Shown piece by piece: positions 24,666 through 33,404 of a stretch of DNA of 42,933 bases. A program made the translations under genes and the position numbers. Every line of letters begins with the position of its first letter. The stretch's first letter is position 1. The notes under the pieces were generated by a model that saw only the letters and a list, made by a program, of their open reading frames with translations, did not search any database and was not told where the DNA came from. The DNA is from an uncultured Lachnospiraceae bacterium (GTDB lineage Bacteria > Bacillota > Clostridia > Lachnospirales > Lachnospiraceae), in NCBI GenBank assembly GCA_946554445.1, contig CAMNSD010000035.1:1-42933 (forward strand), in the 5' to 3' direction.

Positions 24666-26199
24666 AGGGCGAAGCGTCTCCTTGCAGTTTAAGATCAGCA
24701 GTATCTATATCCTCACGAATCTTTTGGTGATGATCGTCAATATTGTTTTGTTGATCGGCATCAATAACATGTCGGTGCGTCTGGATATGGTTTATCAGGA
24801 CAACCTGCATTTAAATAAACTTTCGGATGCGTTGGGCGTTGTGCAGGATAACATGACAGACTATTTGAACGCCAAGACCACGGATTCCCTGGAGGATTAT
24901 TACCGCAGCGAACAGGATTATCGGACTATGGTAGCGGATTTAAATGAGCAGATTACCGGTGTACCCTTCGATCGGATGGAGAGGAATATTCGCAATATGT
25001 CTGAGTATTATCTGGAGGAAGTGGGGCAGACTATTGAGGCCAAGCGGGGGCGCAATGTAGAGAAATACAGGATTCACTATGAGAAGGCCACGCAGATGTA
25101 TGAGTATACGGCGGCCTATATCACAAATCTGAATTTGGAGAAATTCCGCAGCAATTCTGAGCGTTACAGTGACCTGCTCAAACGGTTTAAACTCTTTGAA
25201 TCGACATCGTTGGTGGCCATACTTCTGGTGATGGCCAGCAATGTCTGCATTATCATCCGTTTTGTGGGCACCATCATCAGCCCCTTAAAGAAACTAGCCG
25301 GTTCAGCCAACGAGGTGGCGAAGGGAAACTTTGACATTGAACTTCTGCCGGTAGAGTCTGAGGATGAAGTGGGCGTCGTGACAGGCGCATTCAACTCTAT
25401 GGTGGTGAGTATCAGTCGGTATATTGAGCGGATCAGGGAGAGCATGGAGGCCGAGCGGGCCTTAAAAGAGCGGGAACTTTTGATGGAGGGACATTTGAAG
25501 GACGCCAGGCTGAAGTACCTGCAGGCCCAGATCAATCCTCATTTTCTATTTAACACCCTGAACGCCGGGGCCCAGCTGGCCATGATGGAAGGGGCAGACA
25601 GGACATACGAATATGTGCAGAAAGTGGCGCAGTTTTACCGTTATAATATGAAGAAAAGCGAGGAGACTGTAACGATCGCGGATGAGATAGAGATGGTGGA
25701 CTACTATATCTATATCCTAAATGTCCGTTTTGCCGGGGATATTCACTATGAGAAACATATCGACCAGTCGCTTCTTACGGTGGAGATGCCGGGCATGATC
25801 CTGCAGCCCATTGTGGAGAATTGCGTCAATCACGGGATTCATGAGATGGGCAGCGAAGGGAAGATCAGCCTATCCCTTTATCATAAAGAAGGAAAAGTCT
25901 GCATCAGTGTGAAGGATAACGGTGTGGGCATGAGTGAGGAGACAATCCGTAAGGTCATGAGCGGTACCTACCGGGAAGAAAATATGGCGGCCGGATCGAA
26001 TGGGATTGGCATGGATAATGTTATCTCCCGCATGAAGCTCTTTACGGGCAGTGAGGACGTAATGGTTATCAAAAGTGACGGAAAAGACAAAGGTACGGAA
26101 GTCTGTCTGCATCTGTTTATGAATGATACAGGGTTTAAGATGTCTGTGCAGGATTTGGACGAAACGGAAATGGTAGCTGAAATGCTGGGGGGGGGGTAA
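24649..26199 (+). CDS. Sensor histidine kinase, YesM/LytS type (HAMP, His kinase, HATPase)
   Basis: A 516-residue kinase: membrane helix at about residues 15-37, an extracellular helical region, a second helix at about 183-205, a HAMP linker with a coiled segment (about 206-265), then the kinase box QINPHFLFNTLNAGAQL with phospho-acceptor His near 298. The ATPase domain shows the N box QPIVENCVNHGI, DNGVGMS and NGIGMDNV. It should phosphorylate the regulator encoded 7 nt downstream when the neighbouring sugar-binding protein is liganded. The gene ends in a run of ten G (26187-26196) that encodes the last glycines; loss of one G would put it in frame with the next gene. Confidence 0.92.
   Translation: MRTMNKGRSVSLQFKISSIYILTNLLVMIVNIVLLIGINNMSVRLDMVYQDNLHLNKLSDALGVVQDNMTDYLNAKTTDSLEDYYRSEQDYRTMVADLNEQITGVPFDRMERNIRNMSEYYLEEVGQTIEAKRGRNVEKYRIHYEKATQMYEYTAAYITNLNLEKFRSNSERYSDLLKRFKLFESTSLVAILLVMASNVCIIIRFVGTIISPLKKLAGSANEVAKGNFDIELLPVESEDEVGVVTGAFNSMVVSISRYIERIRESMEAERALKERELLMEGHLKDARLKYLQAQINPHFLFNTLNAGAQLAMMEGADRTYEYVQKVAQFYRYNMKKSEETVTIADEIEMVDYYIYILNVRFAGDIHYEKHIDQSLLTVEMPGMILQPIVENCVNHGIHEMGSEGKISLSLYHKEGKVCISVKDNGVGMSEETIRKVMSGTYREENMAAGSNGIGMDNVISRMKLFTGSEDVMVIKSDGKDKGTEVCLHLFMNDTGFKMSVQDLDETEMVAEMLGGG
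26187..26196 (+). repeat. G10 homopolymer at the kinase/regulator junction
   Basis: Ten consecutive G follow CT and are read as the end of Leu plus Gly-Gly-Gly before TAA. With nine G the frame becomes GGT AAA AGA AAT ATG and runs into the response regulator without a stop. With eleven G the protein ends in GGGVKEI. The run may also serve as part of the ribosome site for the ATG at 26207. Confidence 0.85.
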
Positions 26200-26206
26200 A
26201 AGAAAT

Positions 26207-27814
26207 ATGAGCAGGGGAAACCGCTATAAGATCATGTTGGCGGATGATGAGGGAATTGTGATCGATTCCCTAAAATTTATCATAGAAAAAGAATTTGGTG
26301 ATACCTGTACGATCGAGTATGCTAAGACAGGCAGGAGCGTGATCGAACTGGCAGAGACTTATCGGCCGGATATTGCCATCATGGATATCCAGATGCCGGG
26401 TATTAACGGGATAGAAGCCATGCGGGAGATTCGGGAGAACAATCACAATGTAATCTTTATTGTCATGTCAGCCTATGATAAATTTGATTATGCCAAGGAA
26501 GCCATCAAGCTGGGCGTTCTGGAATATATCACGAAACCTATGGAGCGGACAAGGATTGTCTCTGTTCTGACGCGAGCCATGGAGCAGATTGATAAGGAAA
26601 GGGCTAAGCGCAGCAACGATCTGATGATTCGGGAAAAGCTGGAGACTGTCATGCCCATCATTGAGAGCGGTCTGGTCTATAATATGCTTTTTCAGGAACA
26701 TTTTACGGAAGATATCGAGAATTATAAGAACCTTCTGGGCATTACCCAGGATCAGGCCTATATGCTGGCGGTAGTTTGTGGTGATTCCCAGGAAGGCAAT
26801 CATATGACAAATGCCGTTGGAAGCAGCGTGAAGATGCAGGAACATGATAAAGTAGTGCGGGAGTGCATCAAGGAGTATTATCCAGATGCCATCCTTGGTA
26901 CGGCTATGGCTAATAAGCTGGCGGTGATGATACCCTGTGAGGAGCGGAAGATGACATACAATGAGCGCATTACCCTGATTGAGAAGTCCAGGGAATTGGT
27001 GCGGGAGATGCGCAGAAAGACGGATATCAGTTTCCGGATCGGTATTAGTTCCATTCAAAGCATAGAAGAAGCCAGAACCTCCTATAAGGAAGCTTTAAAT
27101 GCGCTGATCATGACTACTGGCAGCGTGGCTCATGTGGATGATCTGCCCATTGGCTGTGACTATGAGGAGAGTTATCCCATTGACCTGGAAAAGCGTCTTT
27201 TTGCGGAGGTTTCCAACGGCGAGACCAATCATGCGGCGGCCACGGCGGAGACTTATTTTGACCTGATCGCGCAGGTACATGGAGAGTATCTGATGAATAT
27301 ACGGCTCAAGGTGTTGGAATTCGTCCTTTATGCGGAGCATCTTGCGTATACTTCCGGGGGAATGACCTATGAATTTCGGGCAAGGGCGGATTATCTGCCC
27401 ACTGTAATGGGGATGGAAGATATTCCTTCCCTGCGGGAATGGTTTGTCGAAAAGATTGCCGCCGCCAGCCATAATGTAAGTACCAAAGCCACCGAGAAAT
27501 CCATGAGCGTGATCGAGATGGCCAAAGAATATATTCGGAATAATTACAGCAGGGATATCTCTCTGGATGAAGTATCCCAGGCGGCCAATATCAGCCCCTA
27601 TTATTTCAGCAAGATATTTAAGGAGGATACGGGGGAGGGGTTTGTGGAATACCTGACTCGCATCCGGATTGATAAGGCCAAAGAACTGCTGACGACTACA
27701 GAGTGTTCCATGAAGGAAATCTGTGCCATGGTGGGTTATGCGGATCCCAATTATTTCAGCAGATCTTTTAAGAAAAATGTGGGTGTGACGCCCACGGAGT
27801 ACAAACAGCTGTGA
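26207..27814 (+). CDS. Response regulator with AraC-type DNA-binding domain (YesN family)
   Basis: A 535-residue regulator. The receiver domain (about residues 1-125) has the acidic pair in MLADDEG, phospho-acceptor Asp near 59 in AIMDIQMPG, and the conserved Lys in ITKPM. A long middle region (about 140-425) is of the type found in YesN proteins. The C-terminal AraC double helix-turn-helix (about 430-535) shows ISLDEVSQAANISPYYFSK and the final YADPNYFSRSFKK. It probably activates the downstream sugar-uptake genes when phosphorylated by the kinase encoded before it. It lacks a classic GGAGG site, so translation may depend on coupling to the kinase stop 7 nt upstream. Confidence 0.92.
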   Translation: MSRGNRYKIMLADDEGIVIDSLKFIIEKEFGDTCTIEYAKTGRSVIELAETYRPDIAIMDIQMPGINGIEAMREIRENNHNVIFIVMSAYDKFDYAKEAIKLGVLEYITKPMERTRIVSVLTRAMEQIDKERAKRSNDLMIREKLETVMPIIESGLVYNMLFQEHFTEDIENYKNLLGITQDQAYMLAVVCGDSQEGNHMTNAVGSSVKMQEHDKVVRECIKEYYPDAILGTAMANKLAVMIPCEERKMTYNERITLIEKSRELVREMRRKTDISFRIGISSIQSIEEARTSYKEALNALIMTTGSVAHVDDLPIGCDYEESYPIDLEKRLFAEVSNGETNHAAATAETYFDLIAQVHGEYLMNIRLKVLEFVLYAEHLAYTSGGMTYEFRARADYLPTVMGMEDIPSLREWFVEKIAAASHNVSTKATEKSMSVIEMAKEYIRNNYSRDISLDEVSQAANISPYYFSKIFKEDTGEGFVEYLTRIRIDKAKELLTTTECSMKEICAMVGYADPNYFSRSFKKNVGVTPTEYKQL

Positions 27815-27823
27815 GGAGAAATC

Positions 27824-28882
27824 ATGGTGGGAATGATGAAACGATGGATCAGTTTTTTGTTGACACTGAGCCTGCTTTTGGGAGTGAGCGCCTGCGGCGC
27901 TGCGGAGGGCAGTAAGGTGGGCGAAGTAGAGGAAGAAAAGAAAATACAGATTGGGCTGACCTTTGACTCCTTTGTCATTGAAAGGTGGCAGAGGGACCGG
28001 GATGTGTTCGTGTCGGTGGCCAAGGAGCTGGGGGCGGAAGTCAATGTACAGAACGCCAATGGCGATGTGGAGGAACAGAAGAAACAGATTGATTACTTCA
28101 TCCAAAAGGAGATGGACGTGATCGTTATCATCGCCATCGATCCAGAGCAGCTGCGGGAATCGGTGGCCAAGGCCAAGGATGCAGGAATCAAGGTGGTGGC
28201 CTATGACCGTCTGATTGATGACGCGGACATAGATCTCTACATCTCATTTAACAATGAGATGGTGGGCGCCCTGATGGGACATGCTCTGATCAACGCAGGG
28301 CTTGGCGGCGGCGACTATGTGATCATGCTGGGCGGGCCTTATACGGACAATAATGTACCGCTGGTGGAAGGGGCTTTTAAAAGAGTCATGGAGCAAAACA
28401 GGGTGACGATTCTGGGGATCCAACACGCGGAAGGCTGGCGGGCGGAAATCGCGGCGGCATATGTCTATTCAAATTCTGTGGCGATTCAACAGACAGACGC
28501 CATTATGTGCGGAAATGACGATTTGGCTACCCAGGTTGTGCGGGCATTGGCGGAGAGCCGCCAGGCGGGAGATGTCCTGGTGGTGGGCCAGGACGCGGAT
28601 CTGGCCGCCTGTCAGAGAATTGTGGAAGGGACGCAGTTGATGACAGTCTATAAGCCGGTGGAGCGGCTGGCTACTAGGGCGGCGGAAGCTTCGGTGGCCC
28701 TGGGCAGGGGGGAGTCGCTTGGCGAGGATGTGACGGTCATAGAGAGCGGGGCATACACAATTCCCTATATAGGCTTGATTCCCATCAGTGTTACCAGGGA
28801 TAATATTGACGAGGTTATTATTGGCAGCGGTTTTCACCTAAAAGAGGATGTCTATCTGAATGTACCAGATCAGATGCCGTAA
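27824..28882 (+). CDS. Sugar-binding lipoprotein (periplasmic-binding-protein type, xylose/ChvE-like)
   Basis: A 352-residue lipoprotein: signal MKRWISFLLTLSLLLGVSAC with lipobox VSAC, then a two-lobed sugar-binding domain (IQIGLTFDSFVIERWQRDRD; KVVAYDRLIDDADIDLYIS; VVGQDADLAACQRIVEG). The AYDRLI and DQDxxLAA-like segments match the xylose- and ChvE-type binding proteins. It begins 9 bp after the response regulator, so it belongs to the sensing operon. A second, more standard ChvE-like protein follows at 29078. This one may be a receptor for another sugar, or an auxiliary sensor. A terminator-like hairpin separates the two. Confidence 0.85.
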   Translation: MVGMMKRWISFLLTLSLLLGVSACGAAEGSKVGEVEEEKKIQIGLTFDSFVIERWQRDRDVFVSVAKELGAEVNVQNANGDVEEQKKQIDYFIQKEMDVIVIIAIDPEQLRESVAKAKDAGIKVVAYDRLIDDADIDLYISFNNEMVGALMGHALINAGLGGGDYVIMLGGPYTDNNVPLVEGAFKRVMEQNRVTILGIQHAEGWRAEIAAAYVYSNSVAIQQTDAIMCGNDDLATQVVRALAESRQAGDVLVVGQDADLAACQRIVEGTQLMTVYKPVERLATRAAEASVALGRGESLGEDVTVIESGAYTIPYIGLIPISVTRDNIDEVIIGSGFHLKEDVYLNVPDQMP

Positions 28883-28901
28883 TAGGATTTTTTTGCAATA
28901 G

Positions 28902-28944
28902 CAAGGTGTGCTGACACAAATTTGTGCTAGTATGCCTTGTTTTT
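28902..28944 (+). terminator. Terminator-like hairpin after the sensor operon
   Basis: CAAGGTGTGCT (28902-28912) pairs with AGTATGCCTTG (28929-28939), using G-U pairs, and is followed by five T. The loop holds the palindrome CACAAATTTGTG, which might also be an operator. It would separate regulatory genes from the transporter genes. Confidence 0.6.
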
Positions 28945-29077
28945 ATGGCTTATTTATGGTGAAAATGTACAGAAGGTCGTAAATTATTCCTATTTCCCTT
29001 GTGATATATTAAAATTACGGGCGGGGAAAAACCGCCTGAATAAAGCATTCCAAATTAAAAAAGGGAGGAAAAGAAAC

Positions 29078-30235
29078 ATGAAAAAGAAGTTAGTCAGCAT
29101 GATTCTGGCAACAGCTATGGTTGCAGCTACTTTAGTGGGCTGTGGCGATTCCGGTTCTTCACAGACAACAGCACCGGCAGCAGATGCTCCGGCAGCAACA
29201 GAAGCGCCCGCAGCAGACGCACCGGCAGCAGATGCTCCGGCAGCAGACGCAGCAGGCGGCAAGAAAGTTGGTGTGGCTATGCCTACCAAGGATCTGCAGA
29301 GATGGAACCAGGATGGTGCTAACATGCAGAAAGAGTTAGAGGCAGCAGGTTATGAAGTAGATCTTCAGTACGCTTCTAACGACATCCAGACACAGGTATC
29401 CCAGATTGAGAACATGATCAATTCTGGCTGCCAGGTTTTAGTTATTGCATCCATCGAGGGTGATTCTCTTGGTACAGTGCTTGAGCAGGCAAAAGAGAAA
29501 AACATTCCGGTTATCGCTTATGACCGTCTGATCATGAACTCCGATGCAGTTTCCTATTACGCTACTTTCGATAACTACATGGTAGGTACGAAGCAGGGCG
29601 AGTACATCAGAGACCATCTTGATCTTGACAATGCAGATGGACCGTTCAATATCGAGTTGACCACAGGTGATCCTGGTGACAACAATGCAAGATTCTTCTT
29701 CGGCGGCGCTATGGACGTTCTTCAGCCTTACATCGATTCCGGTAAGTTGGTTGTGAAGTCCGGTCAGACCGATTTCGAGACAGTTGCTACAGCTAACTGG
29801 GCAACAGAGACCGCTCAGGCAAGAATGGACTCCATCATTTCCGCAAACTATGCAGATGGCACACAGCTTCATGCATGCCTTTGCTCTAATGACTCCACAG
29901 CACTTGGTGTAGCAAACTCTCTGGAAGCTAACTACACAGGCGAATGGCCGATCATCACTGGTCAGGACTGCGATATCGCAAGCGTTAAGAACATGATCGC
30001 TGGCAAACAGTCCATGTCCATCTTCAAAGACACACGTACTCTGGCATCTAAGGTTGTAGAGATGGTTGACGCTATCATGAAGGGCGGCGAGGCTCCGGTT
30101 AACGACACTAAGAGTTACGACAACGGCACAGGTATTATTCCTTCTTTCCTTTGCGAGCCTGTATTCGCTGATATCAACAACTACAAAGAACTGTTGATCG
30201 ATTCTGGTTATTACACAGAGGCTGATTTACAGTAA
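29078..30235 (+). CDS. chvE: Multiple-monosaccharide ABC transporter substrate-binding protein (ChvE-like)
   Basis: About 385 residues from the ATG at 29078, which follows AAGGGAGGA. An upstream in-frame extension to 28937 is unlikely because it would hide this signal peptide. The signal MKKKLVSMILATAMVAATLVGC has lipobox LVGC; then comes a low-complexity linker rich in AAD and APA units (about residues 27-62) before the binding domain (VGVAMPTKDLQRWNQDG, PVIAYDRLIMNSD, DNYMVGTKQGEYI). ChvE proteins bind galactose, glucose, arabinose, xylose and related sugars. Codon usage is more biased toward GCA/GAC/TCC and RNA-stable codons than its neighbours, as for a highly expressed gene. It feeds the MmsA/MmsB-type transporter downstream. 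Confidence 0.9.
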   Translation: MKKKLVSMILATAMVAATLVGCGDSGSSQTTAPAADAPAATEAPAADAPAADAPAADAAGGKKVGVAMPTKDLQRWNQDGANMQKELEAAGYEVDLQYASNDIQTQVSQIENMINSGCQVLVIASIEGDSLGTVLEQAKEKNIPVIAYDRLIMNSDAVSYYATFDNYMVGTKQGEYIRDHLDLDNADGPFNIELTTGDPGDNNARFFFGGAMDVLQPYIDSGKLVVKSGQTDFETVATANWATETAQARMDSIISANYADGTQLHACLCSNDSTALGVANSLEANYTGEWPIITGQDCDIASVKNMIAGKQSMSIFKDTRTLASKVVEMVDAIMKGGEAPVNDTKSYDNGTGIIPSFLCEPVFADINNYKELLIDSGYYTEADLQ

Positions 30236-30243
30236 CAAAAGTA

Positions 30244-30357
30244 AATTTGCTTCGCAAATTAACTTTGCGAGTTCCGCTTGGCGCGGACCTCGGCAATCCC
30301 TGAAGAAATCTGACAGAACAGATTAATTTCTCGAGTTCCGCTTGCGCGGACCTCGGC
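30244..30357 (+). repeat. Two paired-hairpin repeat units between chvE and mmsA
   Basis: Unit 1 is AATTTGC-TTC-GCAAATT (30244-30260) followed by a GAG.TCCGC/GCGGA.CTC hairpin (30268-30294). Unit 2 is an AATCTG/CAGATT hairpin (about 30308-30325) followed by the same CGAGTTCCGC..GCGGACCTCGGC hairpin (30332-30357). The shared 26-27-bp hairpin differs by one base between copies. Confidence 0.7.
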
Positions 30358-30422
30358 GACTACCAGTACGGTTTGTAAAGGAGTTGGCAGGAGCAAATTA
30401 ACTTTGATTAAAAAATAATTTG

Positions 30423-30444
30423 GCAGGCGGGTATTCCCGCCTGC
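30423..30444 (+). terminator. Intra-operon hairpin (attenuator or mRNA stabiliser) before mmsA
   Basis: A perfect 9-bp stem GCAGGCGGG / CCCGCCTGC with a TATT loop is followed by TGATTTT. Such hairpins after a binding-protein gene commonly keep that mRNA more abundant than the transporter part. Confidence 0.6.
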
Positions 30445-30504
30445 TGATTTTGAAAAGAGAAACAGATCAGATATTGCAGAAACTATGGTTGGGAGGAATA
30501 GAAT

Positions 30505-32043
30505 TTGGCTAAGATTTTACTGGAAATGAAAAATATAACCAAAACGTTCCCTGGCGTAAAAGCACTTGATAATGTCAATCTGAAAGTGGAAGAAGGCGAG
30601 ATACATGCTCTTGTGGGGGAGAACGGCGCCGGTAAATCCACGCTGATGAATGTGCTGAGCGGCATTTATCCTTACGGAACTTATTCCGGTGATATCATCT
30701 ATAATGGTGAGACATGTCAGTTCCATGAGATTAAGGATAGTGAGGCAAAGGGAATCGTCATTATCCATCAGGAGTTAGCCCTGGTCCCCTATATGACGAT
30801 TGGTGAGAATATGTTTCTCGGTAACGAGAGAGGACGTAAATATAAACTGGACTGGAATGAAACATTTGGCCGTGCGGGAGAATTGTTAAAGACGGTTGGC
30901 TTGCAGGAATCCCCGCAGACCTTGATTAAAGATATAGGTGTGGGCAAACAGCAGCTGGTGGAGATTGCCAAGGCGCTGGCTAAGAATGCGAAGCTGCTGA
31001 TCTTAGACGAGCCCACGGCATCCTTGAATGAGACGGATTCCAAGGCGCTTCTGGATCTTTTGCTCAAATTTAAGGAACAGGGTATGACATCCATTATCAT
31101 ATCCCATAAACTCAACGAAGTCTCCTATGTGGCGGATAAGATTACGGTCATCCGTGATGGTGCTACCATTGAGACACTGGACAAGAAGACAGATGAGATT
31201 TCTGAGGCACGTATCATTCAGGGTATGGTCGGCAGGGAACTATCAGACAGATTCCCCAGAAGAGAGCCGCATATCGGGGATGTGATGCTGGAAATCAAGG
31301 ACTGGAGCGTATATCATCCGCTGTATTCCGAGCGGAAAGTGGTAGACAATGTGAGCATGAACGCCCGTAAGGGTGAGGTGGTGGGCATTTCCGGACTGAT
31401 GGGTGCAGGCCGTACAGAACTTGCCATGAGTGTATTTGGCAAGAGTTATGGTGATAACATCAGCGGACACCTTTATATGAATGGAGAAGAACTTCACCTA
31501 AATTCCGTACATGATGCGATCAAACATAAGATTGCCTATGTGACGGAGGATCGTAAGGGCAATGGACTGATCTTGAGCAATCCGATCAAGATTAACACTA
31601 CGTTAGCTAATCTGGAAGGCGTAAGCACACACACTATCATCGATAAGGATAAGGAGTATGGTGTGGCAGTGGAATATAAGGAGAAGCTGAAGACCAAATG
31701 TCCTACGGTGGAACAGAACGTTGGCAACTTAAGCGGCGGTAACCAGCAGAAGGTGCTGCTTGCAAAATGGATGTTTGCAGATCCTGATGTATTGATCCTG
31801 GACGAACCCACGAGAGGTATTGATGTGGGCGCTAAGTACGAGATTTACTGCATCATCAATCAATTGGTGGCGGAAGGAAAGACAGTTATCATGATTTCCT
31901 CGGAACTGCCGGAGATTCTCGGTATGTGTGACAGGATTTATGTCATGAACGAGGGTAAGATGGTGGGAGAACTCGACAGGAGTGAGGCCACTCAGGAGAT
32001 CATCATGTCACACATTTTAAAATCCAGTAGCAAAGGAGCGTAA
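30505..32043 (+). CDS. mmsA: Multiple-monosaccharide ABC transporter ATP-binding protein
   Basis: A 512-residue double ATPase of the sugar-importer class (GguA/XylG-like), starting TTG 7 nt after GGGAGGA. The first half has an intact Walker [11 protein letters not shown] (about residues 38-47), signature [14 protein letters not shown] and Walker [12 protein letters not shown]. In the second half the Walker A is [10 protein letters not shown] with Arg for Lys, as usual in this class, while [14 protein letters not shown] and [13 protein letters not shown] are intact. It powers uptake of the sugar delivered by the ChvE-like protein through the permease encoded 8 bp downstream. Confidence 0.93.
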   Translation: MAKILLEMKNITKTFPGVKALDNVNLKVEEGEIHALVGENGAGKSTLMNVLSGIYPYGTYSGDIIYNGETCQFHEIKDSEAKGIVIIHQELALVPYMTIGENMFLGNERGRKYKLDWNETFGRAGELLKTVGLQESPQTLIKDIGVGKQQLVEIAKALAKNAKLLILDEPTASLNETDSKALLDLLLKFKEQGMTSIIISHKLNEVSYVADKITVIRDGATIETLDKKTDEISEARIIQGMVGRELSDRFPRREPHIGDVMLEIKDWSVYHPLYSERKVVDNVSMNARKGEVVGISGLMGAGRTELAMSVFGKSYGDNISGHLYMNGEELHLNSVHDAIKHKIAYVTEDRKGNGLILSNPIKINTTLANLEGVSTHTIIDKDKEYGVAVEYKEKLKTKCPTVEQNVGNLSGGNQQKVLLAKWMFADPDVLILDEPTRGIDVGAKYEIYCIINQLVAEGKTVIMISSELPEILGMCDRIYVMNEGKMVGELDRSEATQEIIMSHILKSSSKGA

Positions 32044-32051
32044 GGAAAAGT

Positions 32052-33242
32052 ATGAATAAGACAAAAGCCATTGATTATATCAAAAAATATACAATGATCC
32101 TCATGCTGATCCTGATCACGGCATTTTTCGCGTGGAGGACCAGCGGTGCAATTCTGTTACCTATGAATGTAAGTAGTTTGATTTCTCAGAACGCTTATGT
32201 GTTCATCCTGGCAACCGGTATGCTGTTGTGTATCCTTACCGGTGGTAACATCGACCTTTCTGTGGGCAGCGTGGTCTGCTTTGTAGGTGCAGTCGGTGCG
32301 GTGCTGATGGTGAACATGGGTGTTAATCTGGTGGTATCGATCATCCTGATGCTCTTGCTTGGTGTAGTGATCGGTGCATGGCAGGCATTTTGGATTGCTT
32401 ATGTGAGAATACCTCCCTTTATCGTAACCCTGGCGGGTATGTTGATGTTCAGAGGTTTGAGTAACACGGTACTGGAAGGTATGACAATTTCTGTGAAAGA
32501 ATGTACCACTTTCGTAAAACTCTTCGGCGGCGGTGCAGACTGTTACATACCGGACTTTTTTGGCGGTGCGTCCCTCAATGTGACCTGTCTGGTGGCAGGC
32601 ATCGTGGCAGTTATCATTTATGTGGTGGCACAGCTTCGCAGCAGGATGAATAAGATTAAGAAAGGTTATGAGACAGAGAAATTTGCAACCATGATCGTGA
32701 AGACAGTACTGATCAGTGCAGTCATCTTTGCCTTCTCCTTAAGACTGGCACAGCATAAGGGTATTCCCAGTGTGCTGATCTGGGTATTGCTTGTGGTTAT
32801 CGTGTACAGCTATATTACTTCCAATACCACAGTGGGACGTTATTTCTATGCAGTGGGCGGTAACGAGAAGGCTACCAAGCTTTCCGGTATCAATACCAAC
32901 AGAGTGTATTTCCTGGCATATTTGAATATGGGTCTTCTTTCCGCACTGGCCGGTATGGTAACCATTGCCCGTATGACTTCCGCACAGCCTACATACGGTC
33001 AGAACTATGAGATGGATGCCATCGGTTCCTGCTTCATCGGCGGCGCTTCCGCATATGGTGGAATCGGTACGGTGCCCGGCGTAATCGTAGGTGCGGTTCT
33101 GATGGGTGTCATCAATATGGGTATGTCCCTGATGGGCGTAGACCAGAATATGCAGAAGGTGGTCAAAGGCCTGGTACTCCTGGCAGCTGTCATCTTCGAT
33201 GTAGTATCCAAACGTGGTGGAAAATTAATTGCAAAAGATTAA
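32052..33242 (+). CDS. mmsB: Multiple-monosaccharide ABC transporter permease
   Basis: A 396-residue permease of the BPD_transp_2 family (GguB/XylH-like), with about ten hydrophobic segments. Family landmarks seen are TGGNIDLSVGSVVCFVGA (about residues 57-74), the SGINTNRVYFLAYLNMGLLSALAGM region (about 280-304, in pieces) and GASAYGGIGTVPGVIVGA (about 333-350). The two subunits or one homodimer form the sugar channel. It lies 8 bp after the ATPase and is the last gene of the operon before a terminator. Confidence 0.93.
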   Translation: MNKTKAIDYIKKYTMILMLILITAFFAWRTSGAILLPMNVSSLISQNAYVFILATGMLLCILTGGNIDLSVGSVVCFVGAVGAVLMVNMGVNLVVSIILMLLLGVVIGAWQAFWIAYVRIPPFIVTLAGMLMFRGLSNTVLEGMTISVKECTTFVKLFGGGADCYIPDFFGGASLNVTCLVAGIVAVIIYVVAQLRSRMNKIKKGYETEKFATMIVKTVLISAVIFAFSLRLAQHKGIPSVLIWVLLVVIVYSYITSNTTVGRYFYAVGGNEKATKLSGINTNRVYFLAYLNMGLLSALAGMVTIARMTSAQPTYGQNYEMDAIGSCFIGGASAYGGIGTVPGVIVGAVLMGVINMGMSLMGVDQNMQKVVKGLVLLAAVIFDVVSKRGGKLIAKD

Positions 33243-33261
33243 TTTCTGCGATATCTGATCG

Positions 33262-33296
33262 AAAAAGCTCCTGTGCGTTATGTGCAGGAGTTTTTT
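33262..33296 (+). terminator. Rho-independent terminator of the sugar-uptake operon
   Basis: AAAAAGCTCCTG and CAGGAGTTTTTT form the stem around a TGCGTTATGTG loop, ending in a T6 run, 20 bp after mmsB. Confidence 0.85.
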
Positions 33297-33343
33297 CTTG
33301 TCATAAATGTTTTCTAAACTTTTTGTGAACTTTTTGGAAGGTG

Positions 33344-33372
33344 TTGACATTCATTTTTATTTGTACAAAAAT
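33344..33372 (+). promoter_or_regulatory. Possible promoter with palindromic operator for the ABC exporter pair
   Basis: A perfect -35 TTGACA (33344-33349) precedes an AT-rich region with no good -10 at 17 bp (AAAAAT, 33367-33372). A perfect 10-bp palindrome TTTGTACAAA (33360-33369) overlaps the spacer and -10, as a repressor site would. The -10 is weak, so confidence is limited. Confidence 0.4.
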
Positions 33373-33404
33373 AATAATATTATGACTTGTGAACGGAGGC
33401 AGCT

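Noticed and set aside
27095..28105. 336-codon minus-strand open frame opposite the response regulator and lipoprotein genes
   Set aside because: It is antisense to two clear genes and is rich in His, Leu and Ile as mirror frames usually are; no domain is visible.
28937..29077. N-terminal extension of the ChvE-like protein
   Set aside because: The longer frame would place a signal peptide and lipobox inside the protein, and a strong AAGGGAGGA sits just before the ATG at 29078.
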